From positions 5,499,318-5,563,317 of the forward strand of contig CAIIXF020000012.1 in the NCBI GenBank assembly GCA_903813345.2: DNA of 64,000 nt, written 5' to 3'. Positions 30,638 through 40,879 of the stretch are shown piece after piece. The notes beneath the pieces were generated by a model. It searched no databases and was not told where the DNA came from. It saw only the letters and a list, made by a program, of their open reading frames with translations. Within the stretch, counting starts at the first letter, position 1; every line of letters begins with the position of its first letter. Origin of the DNA: Owenia fusiformis (lineage: Eukaryota > Annelida > Polychaeta > Sabellida > Oweniidae). The position numbers were made by a program, and so were the translations under genes.

Positions 30638-31043
30638 ACTGCAATATTTTGTTAATTAATCAATGTGTCAGAACGAATAAAATGTACTTAAACCAGTGAG
30701 CGTGAACGAATTTAATGTACAATATCTATAATTAGGTCAACTAATTAGGTAACTAGGTCAACATGTAAGCAAGTAGGTGTAATTCAACCAGTGAGCAAAA
30801 ATTCAAATATCATTGTCAAAATTGACAGTGACTGATGTATAACTCTACTGGATTACTTATGAATGTCTAGTGCATGTATTTACTGGATTATAGTAGCAGA
30901 TACTGGATCATATCTCCATATTTGAGTGACTTTTAGATGTAAAATATTTTGAGGATAAAATCAGCACCTGAGGGATCGATCATTCTCAACATAGTGTAAC
31001 AGATAATATTTATTCAACTTCTGAAGGTGAACTATCCTTTGTT

Positions 31044-32210
31044 ATGCAAAGATATCTCACCCCAGTGCAAACATCTGTCAAGCGCAAGGCACCAAAGAAG
31101 ACAAAATCACCTATTAGCCCCAGTATGACGAGTCCTCCTACTAAAAATCAAAAACCTCTCTCAACTGTTGAAAAACTTGAGGAACTATCTCAGAAGGTAG
31201 AACTTTTGTCAACCAAACAAGAGGAGTCTGACCGTCGTGTTCATGAGCTTGAACTGGAGAATGCCTACCTTTATCACATTGTTGCAATGCTTGATGGGCG
31301 CATAGCTAATAACGATGATAGAATTGGATCCCTTAAGGATGGTCTTACTGACATACGTTTCCGTTCAATGAAGCAGAACGTTATTATAAGAAACCTGCCC
31401 CAGTCTAAGGATGAGGTTTGCTGCAATGTAGTCAGAGATTTTCTGAAAACCAACCTGAAGGTACCAAACGAGCTTATTGAATCTCCTGAAAATCCAAATG
31501 GATCCACAAAGCTTGACGTTGCTCACAGATTCGGCCCAAAGTTTAACAATACACAAATGATGGTTGCCAAATTTGTTAACCGTAAAAGCAAAATCAACGT
31601 CATGTCATATGCTCGTAATCTGGCTGGGTCAAATATCTCCATCTCTGATCAACTACCTCCTGAAATGCTCCAGAAGAGGAACGCACAGTATCCCCATTTC
31701 AAGGAACTCAAGCTTAAAGGGGAACATGCAACACTGAGACAAGATGTTCTCAAGGTAGATGGTGAAATAGTCGATCCCCAGTTCTGCAAGAACAAACTAC
31801 CCCTTGACATTCACCTGGACCCCTCTATGATAACCAAGTCTCTGAGTCAATCAAAAACTCATTTTGAGCAGGGAACAAAGATCTTGGCTCATGCTTCAGT
31901 CGTGGAGAACCAGCAAGAAGCTAAAACTGCTTTGTGCAAGGTATATGAGAACCGTGATTATGCTACCGCGTCTCACAATATATACGCCTACAGAGTGAAA
32001 CTTAATGATACGATTGTCGAAGGGCATAACGATGATGGAGAGTACGGATCAAGCAAGGATATCCTTAAGCTTCTACAAGACAAGGGAATCAGCAATGGGA
32101 TTGTCATTATTACAAAATGGGATGGTGTCCGAGGTCTTGGCCGCAAGACCAAGGAGCTTTTGCTAGCCACTGCCACTGAGGCTCTCATACAAAGTGGCCA
32201 CACTCCTTAG
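31044..32210 (+). CDS. LINE ORF1: coiled coil + L1-ORF1p-like RNA-binding region + IMPACT/YigZ (UPF0029) domain
   Basis: ORF1 proteins coat the element's RNA. Residues 1-45 are basic and Ser/Pro-rich. Residues 50-110 are heptad-rich (EKLEELSQKVELLSTKQEES). Residues 110-245 match the Transposase_22/L1 ORF1p pattern: KQNVIIRNLPQS, LDVAHRFGP, MMVAKFVNRKSKINVMSYAR, GSNISISDQLPPEMLQKRNA and GEHATLRQDVLKVDG. Residues about 280-385 then match IMPACT/YigZ: ILAHASVVENQQEAKTALCK, YENRDYATASHNIYAYR, NDDGE at 329-333, ISNGIVIITKWDG and GLGRK. IMPACT proteins in animals restrain the GCN2 kinase pathway, and YigZ is a bacterial homologue of unclear role. The domain assignment is by motif recall. The fusion itself is a single uninterrupted frame. 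Confidence 0.88.
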   Translation: MQRYLTPVQTSVKRKAPKKTKSPISPSMTSPPTKNQKPLSTVEKLEELSQKVELLSTKQEESDRRVHELELENAYLYHIVAMLDGRIANNDDRIGSLKDGLTDIRFRSMKQNVIIRNLPQSKDEVCCNVVRDFLKTNLKVPNELIESPENPNGSTKLDVAHRFGPKFNNTQMMVAKFVNRKSKINVMSYARNLAGSNISISDQLPPEMLQKRNAQYPHFKELKLKGEHATLRQDVLKVDGEIVDPQFCKNKLPLDIHLDPSMITKSLSQSKTHFEQGTKILAHASVVENQQEAKTALCKVYENRDYATASHNIYAYRVKLNDTIVEGHNDDGEYGSSKDILKLLQDKGISNGIVIITKWDGVRGLGRKTKELLLATATEALIQSGHTP

Positions 32211-33282
32211 CCTGTGTGATTCTACTTCAAGTAGACATTGACAGGTCCCCAATACACAAGGCTATGTACAAGTCCTAACTATTAACCTTTCATGTACTAT
32301 AGGTTCCTGTACTTTTACAGTGCTATATACCGCATAGGAGAGACCTATAAACCATACTTTTAATCCCGATGTTTGATATTTAAGCTGATTGCCTCATATG
32401 ATGATTGCCAGAGAGTGAATTTATTATCTGGGTTATTGGACGATTGCCATATTACTGGTCTAAGCTATTATATAGATGATTATGATTAGGAATATCCACT
32501 TCATTGACTTTATACTTTTTCATAAAATGACCATGGCATTTAAATCTTGAGTATATGTGAGCATCTATGTATAATATAATTGTTTACTCTGTATATAGTT
32601 CTTTGCGAGGTCAAGATTGAGGATCTGTGCATATGACTGAAATATTTTTGTGTTTACTTTCCTATATATAACTGCCATCTATATTTGAATTTTACTCTTC
32701 AGTTACTTATCATATTGTGCTGTGCTGCGCTATTATACCAAGTGTAGATAGCTACTGAATCTTGAATGGATTGAAATAGTCCACTTATATAGATGATTAC
32801 GACTAGGAATATCCACTTCATTGACTTCATACTTTTTCATGAAATGACCATGGCATTTAAATTTTGATTGAATGTGAGCATCTATGTATAATATAATTGT
32901 TTACTCTGTATATAGTTCTCTGCGAGGTCAAGATCGAGGATCTGTGCATATGACTGTAAATATTTTTGTGTTTAATTTTCCTATATAACTGCCATCTATA
33001 TTTGAATTTTACTCATCAGTTACTTATCATATTGTGCTGTGCTCTATGATTGGGTTCCACTTTATGTTTTATGTGTATAAAGACCATTTGTTTGTTGCAA
33101 GGGGTTAACCTTGTTACACGTGTAGCTAGGTTTCAGGAGTCCACTGCCTGGGGTCGGGCAACCACAGGTTTCCAATAGGGTATAACTTTTCTTCAATTAA
33201 AATTTCTCGATTTGTATATAAATTGTTAACTGCTACTTGTTCTTTGTTAACACACTGATAAACATGCACTAAATTAAACGCA
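32211..33282 (+). repeat. LINE inter-ORF spacer with about 320-bp tandem duplication
   Basis: The block from ATATAGATGATTA(T/C)GA(T/C)TAG to CATATTGTGCTGTGCT occurs at about 32470-32727 and again at about 32790-33044 with a few per cent divergence. A 1.07-kb spacer between ORF1 and ORF2 is unusually long, because these frames usually touch or lie within a few hundred bases. Confidence 0.8.
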
Positions 33283-36200
33283 ATGGGTATCGACGTTACA
33301 GCGTGGCGAAGATCCATTGGGTACTTTAATTGTACTGGAATTCCAAGGAAAAGTAAACCTTTACCTAATGATATCTTTATTATGGGCTTATTAAAGTTGT
33401 GCATGAAGTTCTTACATGGAAAGTGTGCTCAATTTACCAACTATTTTAAGTTGATTTTTATCCTAATCATTTTAATAGTCACTTTGAGCTTGTTAGATGT
33501 TTGTATCAGTCTGGTGATTATCTATCTAATCACAACATTAGCTTTTTTCTATTCACTTATTGTCTCATGCTTACTGCCACTAGGTATAAAAGCATGCATG
33601 AGCCCATTGGATTATACCAATGAGCTATTAAGATTTAGAGTTATGCGATGTATGTGTTGTTCTATCATGTTTATCTTATGGTTTGGTTGTATCGTATGTT
33701 TTGTGCCCAGTACAATCCAAACACTTTTAGCCATGTGTGGAGATATTGAGCCTAACCCTGGGCCTGATATAGACAAAGATGTTCCATTAAAATTTATGTT
33801 TTCAAACATTAATAGTATTGGAGCGAGGTACATGTCCAGATTTAATGCACTTAAAGAACGAATTGAAATAGGTAACTTTAAAATTGTTGGTTTATGTGAA
33901 GTCGGGAATTACTCACAGCATGATATTAAGAACAAATTTAATATTGATGGGTTTCATCCACCAATTTACATAAATGAAAATAGAGGTTTGCTTATCTATG
34001 TAAGTGAAGATATCCCTCAACCTAAACTTAGACATGATCTAATGAATGATAATAATGATGCTATTTGGCTTGACTTAAGACTTAATCATAGAGTAATTAC
34101 ATATGGGCTTTATTACCGTTCACCATCATTAACACGTCCTGAAACGGATTCTTTTTTTGACCGCTTTAATACAAGCTGCACATTGGCCAAATCAAAATCA
34201 TCATGTTTTCTAGTAGTTAATGGTGATTTCAATGCTCGAAATAAGCATTGGTGGAGCGAAAAAAATAAATATGAAGGTGAGTCTCTTCTAGAATTATGTC
34301 AAAATCTAGGTCTTATACAGTTGATTAATGAACCAACACGTGTAACTTTGACAAGCAGGTCATGCATTGATCTACTTATTACCAATATTCCAAACTTGAT
34401 CACATCTTCCATGGTGACGCCACCAGTAGGTAATACTGACCACAGCACGCTGGTTTTTGAGACCCTTATTGGGATTACAAAAAATCCATCTTTTCTACGT
34501 AGGGTATGGAAATACGACAATGTTAATGTTTCCACTCTGAATAACTCAATTCGTCACTCGCGACTTTGTAATATAATTGAAGACTCAAATGACTTGAACA
34601 ACATTGGGAAAGAGTTCGCCAGTTCATTATTCGATATTTTTTGTTCTTGCATTCCAAATAAACAAATAAGAGTAAAATCAAATGACAAGCCATGGTTTAC
34701 TGACAAAATCAGAACATTAATCAACAAAAGGAACAAATGTCACTATGCATTTCGCCATTCTAACAAACCTGAACAATTTGATAGATATCTTGCCCAGTGC
34801 ACAATTGTAGATAATGCCATTACTCAAGCGAAACTCGAACATGAAAAGCGGATAATTAGTAAAATGGAAACACAACATTTTGGTTCAAAATCTTACTGGA
34901 ACATCACATCTAAATTATTTTCAAACAGTCGATCTAGTTCAATACCTATTCTTGTTGACGATCTGGGTAATACTGTCAGGTCAGGCAAAGATAAAGCCAA
35001 TATTTTCCTGAATCATTTTATTAAAAGTTTTCATTTTGAAGGGCCTGTTGATAATGCTTTTTTACATCTTCGTACAAATGAGTCAATCAACATGCTGTCA
35101 ACAAATTACAATGAAGTTTTCGAAACGTTGATGAATTTAAATGTAAATAAGGCCTCTGGACCAGACCAAATTAGTAATAAAATGCTAAAACTGGCAGCTC
35201 CCGCTCTCTCTCAACCATTATCTAAACTTATCAACAAGATTTTTGCAACAAACTGTTTCCCTCAATGCTGGAAACTTGGTAACATTGTTCCCATTCATAA
35301 GAAAAGTGACAAAAATACTCCATCAAATTATAGGCCAATTACACTTTTAAGCTGTCTTTCAAAAGTTACTGAGAGAATCATATTTAATAAGGTTTTTAAA
35401 TTTCTTGTGGATCAGAATTTATTATATAATCTACAAAGTGGGTTTTTACCTGGCCACAGTACTCAATTTCAGTTACTGACAATAATTGATTACTTGACTG
35501 AGCATTTAGATGCAGGATTTAATGTAAAAGCGGCATTTTTGGACATCTCGGCCGCGTTTGACACAATTCCTCATAACCTTCTTTTGAATAAACTTCCTAG
35601 TTATGGTTTCGGTCCTGATGTATGCTCTTTGTTGAGATCATACTTAACTAATCGCAGGGTCAAAGTTGTCATCGATGGCCAAAGTTCTGAATGGTCAAAA
35701 GAAAGTTACATCAACTCTGGAGTTCCCCAAGGATCAATATTAGGCCCTCTTCTTTTTCTTATCTATATCAATGACATAACTGACCATATTGACTCTAGAT
35801 GTTATCTCTATGCGGACGATACGTCCATCTACCAGCCATTTCAAGCTGGTGATATAGATATAAAGATGACTGAATTACAAAATGATCTAGATGCAATTTA
35901 CAATTGGTCTGACAAATGGAAATTAAAGTTCAAAGCGAGTAAAAGTGCTGAGTTAAATTTCTTTGACCCTAGGAAAGCAGAATTGCTTACTCCTTCTTTG
36001 TCTTTGGGTGGTGACATTATTCCAAAGGTAAATAACCACAAGCATCTTGGTTTAGTTTTTGATAGCCAGCTTACCTTTGAACCACATATTATCGAATCAG
36101 CTAATAAAATTGATAAGTTGCTAAACCACTTGAAAAGTATATCAAGAAAATTGGGTGGTAAACATCTGAAGCTTATGTTCAACTCTTATATTCTGCCTCA

Positions 36201-37023
36201 TTTTGATTTATATGATATTTTGTACGGATGTGCAAACCTAACAACTCTGAAGAGCCTAGATAGGCTTTATTATAAAGCTGCAACAATATGTGCAGGTACA
36301 ATTGCTGGAACCTCGTCTACTAAACTGTTCCATGTATTGAATTGGCCAAGCTTGGAGATTCGTAGAAAGATACATAGACTTACATTTATGTTCAAAGTGC
36401 AATGTGGAAATGTACCTCATTATGTTTCAACAATTTTTGACAAATACAAAAAAACAAATATCAGAGATGTTCGTAATGTAATACCTTTTCAAGTTCCACT
36501 ACGTCGCTCAAGAATACGCTCTAGATCTCCCACCTTCTTGTGTATGACTGAGTTCAACGGATTGAGCTCCAAGATTAGAAACTGTGATACAATCAAGACT
36601 TTTAAGAATAATATTAGTCAATTGTTCTTAAATAATGATATTATATTGGCATCAGAGTTGGGCATTAATAGGGCTGACGAGATATATTTGAATAGAATAA
36701 GAGTTGACCTCATATTTAATGCTCACCTTCATGCCCATAACTTTGTCAATGTAAACTCACCTGAATGTATATGTGGTGACAAAAGTGAAACAACAAAACA
36801 TGTAATATTTTCTTGTCCTATTCGACAACCATTCTACATAAGCTTTGAACAGAAGCTTTTTGATTTACTTCCGAACTACAGGCATTTATGCAAAAATAGA
36901 CAAGATAAACTTGACTTATTTCTCTTTGGTCACCCATCTCTTTCTCTTAGTAAGAACCATGAAATACTTGCATCCAGTGCTCTGTTTATCAGACAGTGTT
37001 TCGAAAGACCCCAGGCAGTTTAA
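33283..37023 (+). CDS. LINE ORF2: hydrophobic leader, 2A-like motif, APE endonuclease, reverse transcriptase
   Basis: Makes the nick and copies element RNA by target-primed reverse transcription in the nucleus. Residues 1-155 contain hydrophobic segments (LIFILIILIVTLSLLDVCIS and others). GDIEPNPGP follows at 153-161, a 2A-like sequence predicted to break the peptide at Gly160/Pro161. The APE endonuclease shows FSNINS, GLCEVG, NGDFNARN, CIDLLITN and NTDHSTL. The reverse transcriptase shows NKASGPDQI, SNYRPI, FLDISAAFDT, SGVPQGSILGPLLF and YADD at 843-846. The C-terminus has a Cys/His knuckle (CICGDKSETTKHVIFSC). All catalytic motifs are present and the frame is intact. The clade call CR1/Jockey-like is an inference. 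Confidence 0.93.
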   Translation: MGIDVTAWRRSIGYFNCTGIPRKSKPLPNDIFIMGLLKLCMKFLHGKCAQFTNYFKLIFILIILIVTLSLLDVCISLVIIYLITTLAFFYSLIVSCLLPLGIKACMSPLDYTNELLRFRVMRCMCCSIMFILWFGCIVCFVPSTIQTLLAMCGDIEPNPGPDIDKDVPLKFMFSNINSIGARYMSRFNALKERIEIGNFKIVGLCEVGNYSQHDIKNKFNIDGFHPPIYINENRGLLIYVSEDIPQPKLRHDLMNDNNDAIWLDLRLNHRVITYGLYYRSPSLTRPETDSFFDRFNTSCTLAKSKSSCFLVVNGDFNARNKHWWSEKNKYEGESLLELCQNLGLIQLINEPTRVTLTSRSCIDLLITNIPNLITSSMVTPPVGNTDHSTLVFETLIGITKNPSFLRRVWKYDNVNVSTLNNSIRHSRLCNIIEDSNDLNNIGKEFASSLFDIFCSCIPNKQIRVKSNDKPWFTDKIRTLINKRNKCHYAFRHSNKPEQFDRYLAQCTIVDNAITQAKLEHEKRIISKMETQHFGSKSYWNITSKLFSNSRSSSIPILVDDLGNTVRSGKDKANIFLNHFIKSFHFEGPVDNAFLHLRTNESINMLSTNYNEVFETLMNLNVNKASGPDQISNKMLKLAAPALSQPLSKLINKIFATNCFPQCWKLGNIVPIHKKSDKNTPSNYRPITLLSCLSKVTERIIFNKVFKFLVDQNLLYNLQSGFLPGHSTQFQLLTIIDYLTEHLDAGFNVKAAFLDISAAFDTIPHNLLLNKLPSYGFGPDVCSLLRSYLTNRRVKVVIDGQSSEWSKESYINSGVPQGSILGPLLFLIYINDITDHIDSRCYLYADDTSIYQPFQAGDIDIKMTELQNDLDAIYNWSDKWKLKFKASKSAELNFFDPRKAELLTPSLSLGGDIIPKVNNHKHLGLVFDSQLTFEPHIIESANKIDKLLNHLKSISRKLGGKHLKLMFNSYILPHFDLYDILYGCANLTTLKSLDRLYYKAATICAGTIAGTSSTKLFHVLNWPSLEIRRKIHRLTFMFKVQCGNVPHYVSTIFDKYKKTNIRDVRNVIPFQVPLRRSRIRSRSPTFLCMTEFNGLSSKIRNCDTIKTFKNNISQLFLNNDIILASELGINRADEIYLNRIRVDLIFNAHLHAHNFVNVNSPECICGDKSETTKHVIFSCPIRQPFYISFEQKLFDLLPNYRHLCKNRQDKLDLFLFGHPSLSLSKNHEILASSALFIRQCFERPQAV

Positions 37024-37164
37024 GCCTTTTACCATTTAGGCTTACAATTTTTATTTTTTACCCCTTTATATAAGTATTCTAGATGTGGCTAATAATGCTT
37101 TAAGCCCAGCCGCAGGACTATATTGTACTGTTATATTATATAAATGAATAAATAAATAAATAAA

Positions 37165-38215
37165 AAAAATATATATATATCTATAATGCGTATGAAGAGA
37201 CATTACGCTCTTTCTTCAGTATGGACATGTATATGAACCAACACGCCTGTGTATATACTTTCTCCAGTATGTTCTCATATACTCATGATATACATGATAT
37301 GATATGATATGATATACATATATACTCATATACTCATGATATATATCATGTACTCCATTGTTTATGAACACACATTTATTATGGCACATTTTCTGAAAAG
37401 TCTTTCACATGATGTTTAGGGTCATTCATTCATACAAACTAGAGAGAGTATGAGAATATTGATTAATCCAATCTGAGTGATATGATAGATAGTTGGTTAT
37501 TCAAAAAGAGAGGTTTACTTAGAATTTGAATATCAAATAGATTTGGATCAAGTGTTATAAAGAATCTGATCTTCTTAACTTACTTAACTTCGAGCACGCA
37601 GATAAATATTCAATGGATTTACATAAAATACAGAGTTCCTGTGACAATGGCATTTATTTTTAATAATCAAGAAAGTACTTTGCACCCTCCCGCCAATCAT
37701 TCTAGTACACATCGCATCTAGAAACATGTCTGTGTCTATCATGTAAGAAGAGAGGGTCAAGGTATTCCATGATGGAGCATTTTGGAAACCCTTCTATCTT
37801 AGAGATTGCTATGCTGAAAATGGGCTATTGGTATACACTGTATACAAGTAATGCAGATTGCTCCGATATTCACTACGGTGCCATGCCGATTGAGTATTTT
37901 GTTCAAAATTAAATACAATATTGAACAAACGGAGCAAATGTGACCCAGACATCAATGTAGTATGAATTTATTTTGTTAGGATGCCAGTCAGAGCTCTTGG
38001 TGCAAGTATTAAGTTTGCGAACATGCTTGTCAACCATGGCAAATTAGAAAAGTGCACCCCTTCTATATGATAATATAAACCCTTCCTACACCTTGGTTTA
38101 GCTTTGGATCACTATGCTATCACTATGTGGCAGAAATGCATTCTGATTGGATATAAATGATCACATGACTTAGTTCACCAAGGTATCAGGAGATGACATG
38201 CCAAAATGTAAAATC
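37165..38215. other. LINE 3' flank, no gene seen
   Basis: Contains the AT dinucleotide run and (GATAT)n/CATATACTCAT-type simple repeats near 37260-37345, then ordinary AT-rich DNA. A HTGE-like minisatellite word near 37240 echoes the array on the other side of the LINE. Confidence 0.5.
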
Positions 38216-39240
38216 TCTACTAACATTGACTTTGACCTCAGGTCAGCTAATCATGAGTCGCCAAAGGTAACAGTATCGTTCAAGTGCCTTAAACATCAAA
38301 TACATAGATATTGACCTTTGACAATATAACGTTTACATAGACCTTAGTTCACCTAATCATGGGACGCCAAAGGTCACAGCAGACCCTAGGGTCTTAAAAC
38401 GCCAAGTACCTACATATTGAAATGAATGAAGTTGACTTCAGGTCACCTAATCATCGGTTGCCAAGAGTCACAGCAGCCCCCAACGTTCTTAAAACGCCAA
38501 ATACTAAGATACTGACTTTTTTACCTTGAGATTTCCTTAGAGGAGGATTAACATCAGAGTTCACAGATGACATACGCTTATAATGTAAACCTGTATTGAG
38601 ATGACATGCACCTCTGATTGGTCCAAATCGATAAACAAAAATTGCGGGTTCAAAATTTTCTAACGCTAACGCTTCGAATATTATGTTGATTCCTGGCGTA
38701 TTAACCAATATCATAGCTTGGTTTTTCACATCTAGATAAAGAAATATGTAAGGATTATGTTTACTTCGATTAAAATATCACGACGACGCGCTTTATTCGA
38801 ATATTAACTGGTGAGAATTTGCGCAAACGAAGGTGGTACGCAAGAGACGTATTATGTCACTCATCGCTAAAGCTCTGGGGCTTTCCCTCCTCTTAGATTT
38901 CCTTGGCCAATAAACATTGACCTTGACCTAAGGTCACCTGATCATTGGTTGCAAAGGGTCACAGCAGCCCCCAAAGTCCTTAAACGCCAAATACTTAGAT
39001 ATTAACCTTGAGTCGAGATGATGTTGACACATAAACATTAACCCTGACCTCACCTTATCATTAATCAACATCACCAAATACCTTGCTACTGATCTTTGAC
39101 CTAGGGATGACTTTAACCTCAGGTTATCATTGGTTGCCATTGGTCAAAACAGCCCCTAAATGCATTAAAAAGCCAGATACCTAGATACTGACCTTTGGCC
39201 TTGAGATGACCTTGACCTCTGACCTTCGTAGAATGCCCAT
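38216..39240. repeat. Tandem repeat of TGACCT..AGGTCACCTAATCAT..TTGCCA units, about 100 bp
   Basis: Units with ACCTCAGGTCACCTAATCAT, GCCAAAGGTCACAG and TTAAAACGCCAAATAC recur at about 38240, 38350, 38440, 38930 and 39110. The series is interrupted by an insertion at 38541-38894. Confidence 0.7.
38541..38894. mobile_element. Insertion of about 354 bp in the tandem repeat, with 12-bp flanking duplication
   Basis: AGATTTCCTTAG (38529-38540) precedes and AGATTTCCTTGG (38895-38906) follows. The insert ends are complementary (TTAGAGGAGG against CCTCCTCTTA). It interrupts the array, which supports an insertion event. No coding capacity. Confidence 0.5.
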
Positions 39241-39803
39241 CAACCCATTTAGTATGCTGACTAAGGGCTGTATGAGGGCCCAAGGTCAAATGGTCTACGA
39301 GGAGATGTCTGGACAGACAGACCACTGTGCTTTATAGTAAGAAGAGTATTAACAATTTGAGTCAATGATCTCATTTTAGCATCCATCTTTGCTATCCTGG
39401 TATACATGCAAACAAATTTTCTAATTCAAATATCGTACAGTATTTTACTTTTATTTACAGTATTCATATATACAATTTCATTTTACACATTATGTACAAT
39501 TAAGTACATAAAATTAAAAATAAACAATATAATACACATTAAATTATAGGACTTTACATCACCAATTTTAGCATATCCTAATCCTATATTATCAATTGCA
39601 AACCAACAGCAAAATATCTGTAAGTGGAGCATCTTTGATGTCTAAAAATAATGTTCCACTATAAAGGCGTTCCACTTACAAAGGTTCATTCAAAATTATA
39701 TCCATAAGTCGAAGGACTTTTAAAGCTGAACAACTTATCACTGTAATTGTATACATTGACAATAAATATTAAACTAGATAACGGCAACTCCGCGGAGTAG
39801 CAA

Positions 39804-40556
39804 ATCCCAACGAACAAAATATCAATTACCGAATTCCAATCAATTATACTCATTACTTTGGTTGAAAATGAAAAAATTAGATTTTAGAATTGCGAATTCC
39901 TGCAAAGCAGCCATTTTGAATTTTCTGAGGTAAAAATCTGAAAAATAATACCATAATTGTGATCTACTCCAAAATTCCTTCAATTTGAGTATAATATAGC
40001 CATACTTTGAAGGGATCAAAAAATTATTGCGAAATCGTACATTAGACGGCCATTTTGAATTTTACGAGGCTCGAATCAGAAAAAGATACAATATTTGCAA
40101 TCTACTCTTAATTGCCTTTCATTTGAGTATAATAAAGCTATACTTCAGAAAGATCTAAAAATTAGCGAAAATTTCTGTTTTCCTGTCCCCCCATACATGG
40201 CCCCTGGGGGTCAGGATGAAAACACGGAATATATGTGAAATAGATAAATGTTGTGAATACACTACCAAAATTTCAAACAATAATATTAATTACTTTGGTT
40301 TAGAATGAAAAATTTATGATTTTTGCGAAAAAGTCCCGTCATTTTTAAAGCGGCGGCCATCTTGAAAAAAAAATTTTTTGCGTAAAACTATTTACCAATA
40401 TACATCTTTCCACTAAATATGAAGAAAATCTGTCTACTAGTATTTGAGTTATCTTCTGGACAGACGGACGGACTGACTGACTGACTGACGGACTGACGGA
40501 CAGACGGACGGACGGAGGGCTTCACTATATCCCTAACGAACTTCGTTCGTTGGGAT
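39804..40556. mobile_element. 753-bp repeat element with ATCCCAACGAAC inverted ends
   Basis: ATCCCAACGAAC at the left end and GTTCGTTGGGAT at the right are exact complements. The interior repeats a module (CCATTTTGAATTTT..GAG, TTTGAGTATAATA.AGC.ATACTT) at about 39910 and 40050. The right part has (GGAC)n-type simple sequence at 40459-40517. Confidence 0.6.
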
Positions 40557-40650
40557 AATAAGGTAGAAAACATAAATAATGATACTTCTGTACTTAGTAC
40601 TCATTACTTAAATTGAGAAATTTCGCAAGTCGCAACTCATAGCATGTTTA

Positions 40651-40848
40651 TTATTCCCGTATAACGTATATTTGATTATGAAGCTTTTGATTACGTCATC
40701 ATTTATTGTGCAGCTATATGCGTACATTAGTGTGTATAGTCTTATAAATTGTCGTCTATACATAATATCACACTTATGGATGTATAGAGCTGCACAATAA
40801 ATGATGACGTAATAAAACGCGTCATAAATTATACGTTATCTGGAATAA
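40651..40848. mobile_element. 198-bp palindromic MITE
   Basis: TTATTCCCGTATAACGTATA pairs with the complement of the right end (TATACGTTATCTGGAATAA). The inner dyad ATTACGTCATCATTTATTGT with its complement at 40791-40812 extends the arms to about 95 bp. Confidence 0.75.
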
Positions 40849-40879
40849 CTAGACATGTAAATTGAACAAGTTCAATTTA

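Larger units (their letters stand above)
31044..37170 (+). mobile_element. Complete-looking APE-type non-LTR retrotransposon (CR1/Jockey-like)
   Basis: Two uninterrupted reading frames, ORF1 (388 residues) and ORF2 (1246 residues), are followed by an AAATAAATAAAT-type 3' tail at about 37141-37170, the usual LINE end. The 5' UTR must start between 30638 and 31043. I could not find its boundary or a target duplication. The absence of stops or frameshifts suggests a recent, possibly active insertion. Confidence 0.9.

Noticed and set aside
40459-40517. GGAC/GACT-rich tract as a gene regulatory cluster
   Set aside because: Simple-sequence expansion inside the 39804-40556 element.
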